A stretch of DNA of 64,000 bases from Hymenobacter gelipurpurascens (GTDB lineage Bacteria > Bacteroidota > Bacteroidia > Cytophagales > Hymenobacteraceae): the NCBI RefSeq assembly GCF_900187375.1, contig NZ_FYEW01000001.1, forward strand, positions 1,240,001 to 1,304,000, in the 5' to 3' direction. A program made the translations under genes and the position numbers. Positions 60,524-64,000 of this stretch are shown here, piece by piece; the stretch's first letter is position 1; each line of letters opens with the position of its first letter. The notes beneath the pieces were generated by a model. That model had not been told where the DNA came from. It saw nothing but the letters and a program-made list of their open reading frames with translations, and ran no database searches.

Positions 60524-60582
60524 ACTAATTCGCTTGGTTCTTTGTGAAATATGTTGAATTTGGAGAAAAATACCGGCGGCAA

Positions 60583-61917
60583 ATGCTCGATTTAGCGATA
60601 AAAAGTGAAAATATCATAACCGGAGAAATCAGCCGCAACGGGCTGGTTTTGCTACAGGCTGGGTGCATCGTGGATGTAGTAGCCGCCGATGTTTCCGTGG
60701 ATTGTCTGGTGATAGATGTGCAGGACCGCGCAGTGCTGCCCGGCGTTATCGACCCGCACGTGCACATCAACGAGCCCGGCCGCACCGAGTGGGAAGGCTT
60801 CAATACGGCCACGCGCGCGGCGCTTTCGGGTGGCCTCACCACCCTGGTAGATATGCCCCTGAACTCCTCTCCCGTCACAACAACAGTGGCGAATTTCGAG
60901 CAGAAGCTCCGGGCCACCGAAGGACAGCTGCACACGAATTGCGGCTTCTGGGGCGGCATCGTGCCGGGCAACTTAAGCGAAGTAGAAGGACTGATTGCCC
61001 GCGGCGTGCTGGGCTTCAAAGCCTTCCTGACCCACTCCGGCATTGATGATTTTCCGAATGCCACGGAAGCCGATTTACGCCAGATAATGCCCATTCTGGC
61101 CCTACACGGCCTACCTCTGCTGGTGCATTGCGAGCTTTCACAGGAAAACGACACCTGGAAGCAGCACGACAAACACTCCTACCAAAACTACCTGGCCTCT
61201 CGCCCCAAAAGCTGGGAAGATGAAGCCATTGCCCTCATGATTCGGTTGTGCGAGGAAACCGGCTGCCGCACGCACATCGTGCATTTGTCATCTGCTGACT
61301 CTCTGCCGCAGATTACGGCGGCTAAGCAGCGCGGCCTACCTCTTACGGTAGAAACCGGGCAGCACTATCTGTATTTCTCAGCCGAAGACATTGCTGATGG
61401 CCAAACCCAGTTCAAATGCGCGCCACCTATTCGGGAGCGGGCCAACCAGGAACAGCTTTGGGAGGCGCTACAAACCGGCATCATCGACTTTGTAGCTACC
61501 GACCATTCTCCTGCCCCGCCCCGCCTCAAGCAAATAGAAACCGGCGACTTCACCACTGCCTGGGGCGGCATTGCCTCGCTGCAACTAGCCCTGCCCGTTC
61601 TCTGGACCGCCGCCCACCGGCGCGGCGCCTCCCTGCCCGACCTCGTGCGCTGGCTGAGCACCAACCCGGCCAAGCTGATAGGCCTAGGCCACCGCAAAGG
61701 CAAAATCGAGAAAGGCTATGATGCCGATTTGCTGGTGCTGGATGCCGAAAACACGTTTCGGGTGACGGAGAGTGGCCTACACCACCGCCACAAGGTGTCG
61801 CCGTACGTGGGGCTGGAGCTGCGCGGTGTGGTGGAGCAGACGTATCTGACGGGCCAGCTCGTGTACCAGCGCCCCGATTTTCTGCAGTTCAATCAAGGCA
61901 AACTTTTAACCCGCTAA
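60583..61917 (+). CDS. allB: Allantoinase
   Basis: A 444-residue amidohydrolase from ATG 60583 (MLDLAIKSENIITGEISRNG); a GTG at 60544 would add 13 residues. It opens the allantoin ring to allantoate. Metal ligands: the HxH in DPHVHINEPGRTEWEG; the carbamylated Lys is in VLGFKAFLTHSG; further His residues in LLVHCELS and THIVHLSS, and the Asp in FVATDHSPAPP. NTFRVTESGLHHRHKVSPYVGLELRG is usual for the C-terminal part. Four bases before the allC start, so one operon. Confidence 0.94.
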   Translation: MLDLAIKSENIITGEISRNGLVLLQAGCIVDVVAADVSVDCLVIDVQDRAVLPGVIDPHVHINEPGRTEWEGFNTATRAALSGGLTTLVDMPLNSSPVTTTVANFEQKLRATEGQLHTNCGFWGGIVPGNLSEVEGLIARGVLGFKAFLTHSGIDDFPNATEADLRQIMPILALHGLPLLVHCELSQENDTWKQHDKHSYQNYLASRPKSWEDEAIALMIRLCEETGCRTHIVHLSSADSLPQITAAKQRGLPLTVETGQHYLYFSAEDIADGQTQFKCAPPIRERANQEQLWEALQTGIIDFVATDHSPAPPRLKQIETGDFTTAWGGIASLQLALPVLWTAAHRRGASLPDLVRWLSTNPAKLIGLGHRKGKIEKGYDADLLVLDAENTFRVTESGLHHRHKVSPYVGLELRGVVEQTYLTGQLVYQRPDFLQFNQGKLLTR

Positions 61918-61921
61918 CAGG

Positions 61922-63163
61922 GTGGAACATTATACAGAACGCGCCGCCCGCATCATGAGGCGCATCGAAGAACTGGCCGCCATCAGCGAAGATGCGCAAG
62001 GCATCACGCGCAGGTTTGGCACGCCCGCGTTTCTGCAAGGCAGCGCTTTGGTGCGCTCCTGGATGGAAGCGAGTGGCCTAGCGACGCGCATAGACAGCAT
62101 CGGCAACGTGCGCGGGCGGCTGGTGAGCCAGAACCCCGTCGCGAAAACCTTCGTGCTGGCCTCGCACATTGATACGGTGGTGAATGCCGGCAAATACGAT
62201 GGCCCCCTGGGCGTACTGCTGGGGCTTGATATGCTGGAGCACTTGATGGCTCAGCAGGTTGCGCTGCCCTTTCACATCGAGCTGATTGCGTTCAGCGACG
62301 AAGAAGGCGTGCGGTTTCATACTACCTATCTGGGCAGCAAAGTGGTAGCCGGCTCCTTCGACGCTGGCTTGTTAAACAGGCTAGATGCCCATGACATTTC
62401 CCTGGCTGATGCTATTACCACAATCGGCGGCCACCCAGGCCACCTCACCACCGACGCCATTCCGGCCGAAGACTGGCTGGGCTATTTTGAGGTGCACATT
62501 GAGCAGGGCCCCGTACTCTGGGAGCGGCAGATTCCGGTGGCCTTGGTCGCGGCCATTGCCGGGCAGCAGCGTGTGGAGCTGACGTGGCGCGGCATGGCCG
62601 GGCACGCCGGCACCGTGCCCATGGAGTTGCGCCAGGATGCCCTGGCCGGCGCCGCCGAGTTTCTTCTGGCCGTGGAACAGTTCGGCCAAACATATAAACA
62701 CGTGCTGGTAGCCACCGTGGGCAAGCTGGAAGTACGCAATGCGGCCAGCAACGTCATTCCCGGCGAAGTGGTCTGCAGCCTGGACATGCGCAGTGCCGAT
62801 GCTGCGCGCCTGCAGGTGGCCTACGAGGAGCTGCGGAACCTGACAGCAGCCGTGGCCGCCCGTCGTGGCCTAGAGCTAGACTGGAACCTGATTCAGTACA
62901 CCGCACCGGTTTCCTGCGACGCTAAATTGAATAACCTGCTCGCCCAGGCTATTACGGAAACGGGTCATGAAGTCGTGAGCCTGGTGAGCGGCGCCGGCCA
63001 CGATGCCGTTCCCATATCGGCGGTGGCACCGGCTACTATGCTGTTTGTGCGCTGCTACAAGGGCATCAGCCACAACCCGCTGGAACGGGTGGAGCTACCA
63101 GACCTGGCCGCCACATTGCCGGTAACTGACCGGTTTCTTTCGTTACTTATCGCCTCCTACTAA
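61922..63163 (+). CDS. allC: Allantoate amidohydrolase
   Basis: A 413-residue M20-family enzyme from GTG 61922. It hydrolyses allantoate, releasing ammonia and CO2, to (S)-ureidoglycine. Metal site: ASHIDTVVNAGKYDGPLGVL (His, Asp), SDEEGVRF (Glu Glu), HIEQGP (His) and SGAGHDAVPIS (His). The dimerisation lid has GMAGHAGTVPMELRQDAL. The order AllB-AllC-AllE follows the pathway. A REP-like inverted repeat separates it from allE. Confidence 0.94.
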   Translation: MEHYTERAARIMRRIEELAAISEDAQGITRRFGTPAFLQGSALVRSWMEASGLATRIDSIGNVRGRLVSQNPVAKTFVLASHIDTVVNAGKYDGPLGVLLGLDMLEHLMAQQVALPFHIELIAFSDEEGVRFHTTYLGSKVVAGSFDAGLLNRLDAHDISLADAITTIGGHPGHLTTDAIPAEDWLGYFEVHIEQGPVLWERQIPVALVAAIAGQQRVELTWRGMAGHAGTVPMELRQDALAGAAEFLLAVEQFGQTYKHVLVATVGKLEVRNAASNVIPGEVVCSLDMRSADAARLQVAYEELRNLTAAVAARRGLELDWNLIQYTAPVSCDAKLNNLLAQAITETGHEVVSLVSGAGHDAVPISAVAPATMLFVRCYKGISHNPLERVELPDLAATLPVTDRFLSLLIASY

Positions 63164-63167
63164 AAGT

Positions 63168-63246
63168 GTTATTCCGACCGTAGGGAGGAACCTGGGAAAC
63201 AGGCCTAGAACCTCATCCAGATTTCTTCCTTTGGTCGGAATGACAA
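63168..63246. repeat. Inverted repeat with word CATTCCGACC/GGTCGGAATG inside the operon
   Basis: GTTATTCCGACC, then GGGAGGAACCTGG, is matched by CCAGATTTCTTCC and GGTCGGAATGAC on the right, with inserts in the left arm. The same word family is at 52065-52137. It lies between allC and allE on the same transcript and may act as a folded spacer that changes downstream expression. Confidence 0.7.
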
Positions 63247-63268
63247 CTACATCTTTACTACTCCCTGC

Positions 63269-64000
63269 ATGGAAATATCTGCCCTTACCCGCTCTGTTGT
63301 CAAGCATAACCACGCCATCATCGCCCCCGATGGGTACATCAACAGCAATGTACCGGGCTGGACGAACTGCACTGTCAACGTCATCATCAATGAGCAAATG
63401 GGCGCCCGCCTGTGCCAGACCATCATTACGCTGCGCGAAGGCGGGCGCCTCGAAGGGCAGACGCAGGCTTCGCAGATTTTCTTCTATGTGGTAGAAGGCC
63501 AGGTGCAAACAACTGTGGGCGGCGAAACCCGAACCCTCACCACCGGACAGTTTGTGTATGTGCCCATCGAGCAGGCCTACCTGTTTGAGCAGCCTACCGA
63601 AGGCACCCAGCTCCTGACGTTTCATAAGGTGTATGAGCCGCTGGCTGGCTATACTGTGCCCGGCGTACTGTTCGGCGAAAAGGACGACAGCAAGGCGCCC
63701 ATATACATGAACGATGAGGCCCTACGCATTCAGGAGCTGCTGCCCAATGCGCTGGGCTTCGATATGGCCGTGAACATTTTCACCTATGCCCCCGGCGGGC
63801 ACCTGCCCATGGTGGAAACCCACATCATGGAGCACGGCCTGCTCTACCTGCAAGGCCAGGCCATTTATATGCTCGATCAGCAGTGGTATCCCGTCAAGAA
63901 AGGCGACTCCATCTGGATGGCGCCCTACTGCCAGCAGTGGGCCACCACCATGGGCAAGGAGCCTTCGGTGTACATCTACTACAAGAACGTGAACCGCTTC
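63269..64000 (+). CDS. allE: (S)-ureidoglycine aminohydrolase, cut at the window edge
   Basis: The first 244 codons from ATG 63269; the family is about 260 residues, so only the last few are missing. The bicupin fold is visible: the second cupin carries GGHLPMVETHIMEHGLLYLQGQ with the Mn-binding Glu and His residues. The opening SVVKHNHAIIAPDGYINSNVPGWTN is typical. It releases ammonia from ureidoglycine, giving ureidoglycolate, after AllC. Third gene of the allB-allC-allE operon. Confidence 0.92.
   Translation, partial: MEISALTRSVVKHNHAIIAPDGYINSNVPGWTNCTVNVIINEQMGARLCQTIITLREGGRLEGQTQASQIFFYVVEGQVQTTVGGETRTLTTGQFVYVPIEQAYLFEQPTEGTQLLTFHKVYEPLAGYTVPGVLFGEKDDSKAPIYMNDEALRIQELLPNALGFDMAVNIFTYAPGGHLPMVETHIMEHGLLYLQGQAIYMLDQQWYPVKKGDSIWMAPYCQQWATTMGKEPSVYIYYKNVNRF

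Noticed and set aside
60524..60582. Defined promoters in the uricase/allB spacer
   Set aside because: The spacer is only 59 bases and no TAnnTTTG box on either strand was convincing.
1..64000. tRNA, rRNA, IS element or prophage
   Set aside because: None found by eye; no transposase, integrase or phage structural motif was recognised.

Overview
The window looks like a chromosomal segment of a high-GC Bacteroidota, most likely Hymenobacter or a close relative. I base this on the protein families and their flavour (SUMF1-like lipoprotein, arsenosugar-type GT/rhodanese/CMD genes, FemAB-like GNAT, DUF885, RskA-like anti-sigma), on many lipoproteins with a Cys at about residue 21-24, on weak Shine-Dalgarno signals, on TATATTTG-type -7 elements, and on the very frequent word TAGGCC/GGCCTA. 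No rRNA, tRNA, CRISPR array, IS element or prophage gene was seen. Nothing was searched against a database; names rest on motif recognition.

Layout. 0-5 kb: the start of a MoxR-like ATPase gene and a VWA gene, separated by a divergently oriented diheme cytochrome c; then DUF427 and two paralogous small lipoproteins. 5-13 kb: an acyl-ACP desaturase and a cell-surface glycan group (two GT-C membrane proteins, a GT2, a Wzx-type flippase, a FemAB-like acetyltransferase). 13-20.4 kb: CorA, a 909-residue envelope protein, an APC permease, a carboxypeptidase-regulatory-like membrane protein and a disordered hydrophilic protein. 20.6-23.8 kb: a redox trio (FAD oxidoreductase, a small membrane protein ending in six His, a membrane 4Fe-4S protein). 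23.9-27.1 kb: SUMF1-fold lipoprotein, secreted alpha/beta hydrolase, a conserved unknown with a promoter-hairpin leader, Bcp peroxiredoxin. 27.3-31.1 kb: a three-gene glycosyltransferase operon. 31-36 kb: a lipoprotein, an arsenosugar-type group without ArsS or ArsM, an H-NOX protein, and an ECF sigma/anti-sigma pair. 36-48 kb: semialdehyde dehydrogenase, DUF2809, DUF2236, LLM flavoprotein, a Moco oxidoreductase plus ferredoxin-reductase pair, YdcF, thioredoxin-like protein, DUF885 peptidase-like lipoprotein, Tat-exported lactonase. 48-58.7 kb: a DinG-type helicase with an apparently dead exonuclease domain, a secreted DNA/RNA non-specific nuclease, metallo-beta-lactamase-fold hydrolase, MFS and AI-2E-type transporters, and a HIT hydrolase fused to a nuclease-A-inhibitor (NuiA) domain. 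58.9-64 kb: GreA with a terminator-like leader, then purine degradation: urate oxidase divergent from allB-allC-allE (allE runs off the end).

How parts fit together. Urate oxidase, allantoinase, allantoate amidohydrolase and ureidoglycine aminohydrolase are successive steps of urate catabolism. The three glycosyltransferases at 27-31 kb fit a polyprenyl-phosphate-sugar synthase feeding a GT-C enzyme. The secreted NUC1 nuclease (52.2 kb) and the NuiA domain (57.9 kb) could form an enzyme/inhibitor pair. Gaps between genes often hold intrinsic terminators or short inverted repeats built from recurring words (CATTGCGAGC, CATTCCGACGAAGG, CCTGAGCTTGCCGAAGG, TGCTTCGACTGCGCTCAGCA), which behave like a dispersed REP/MITE-type family.
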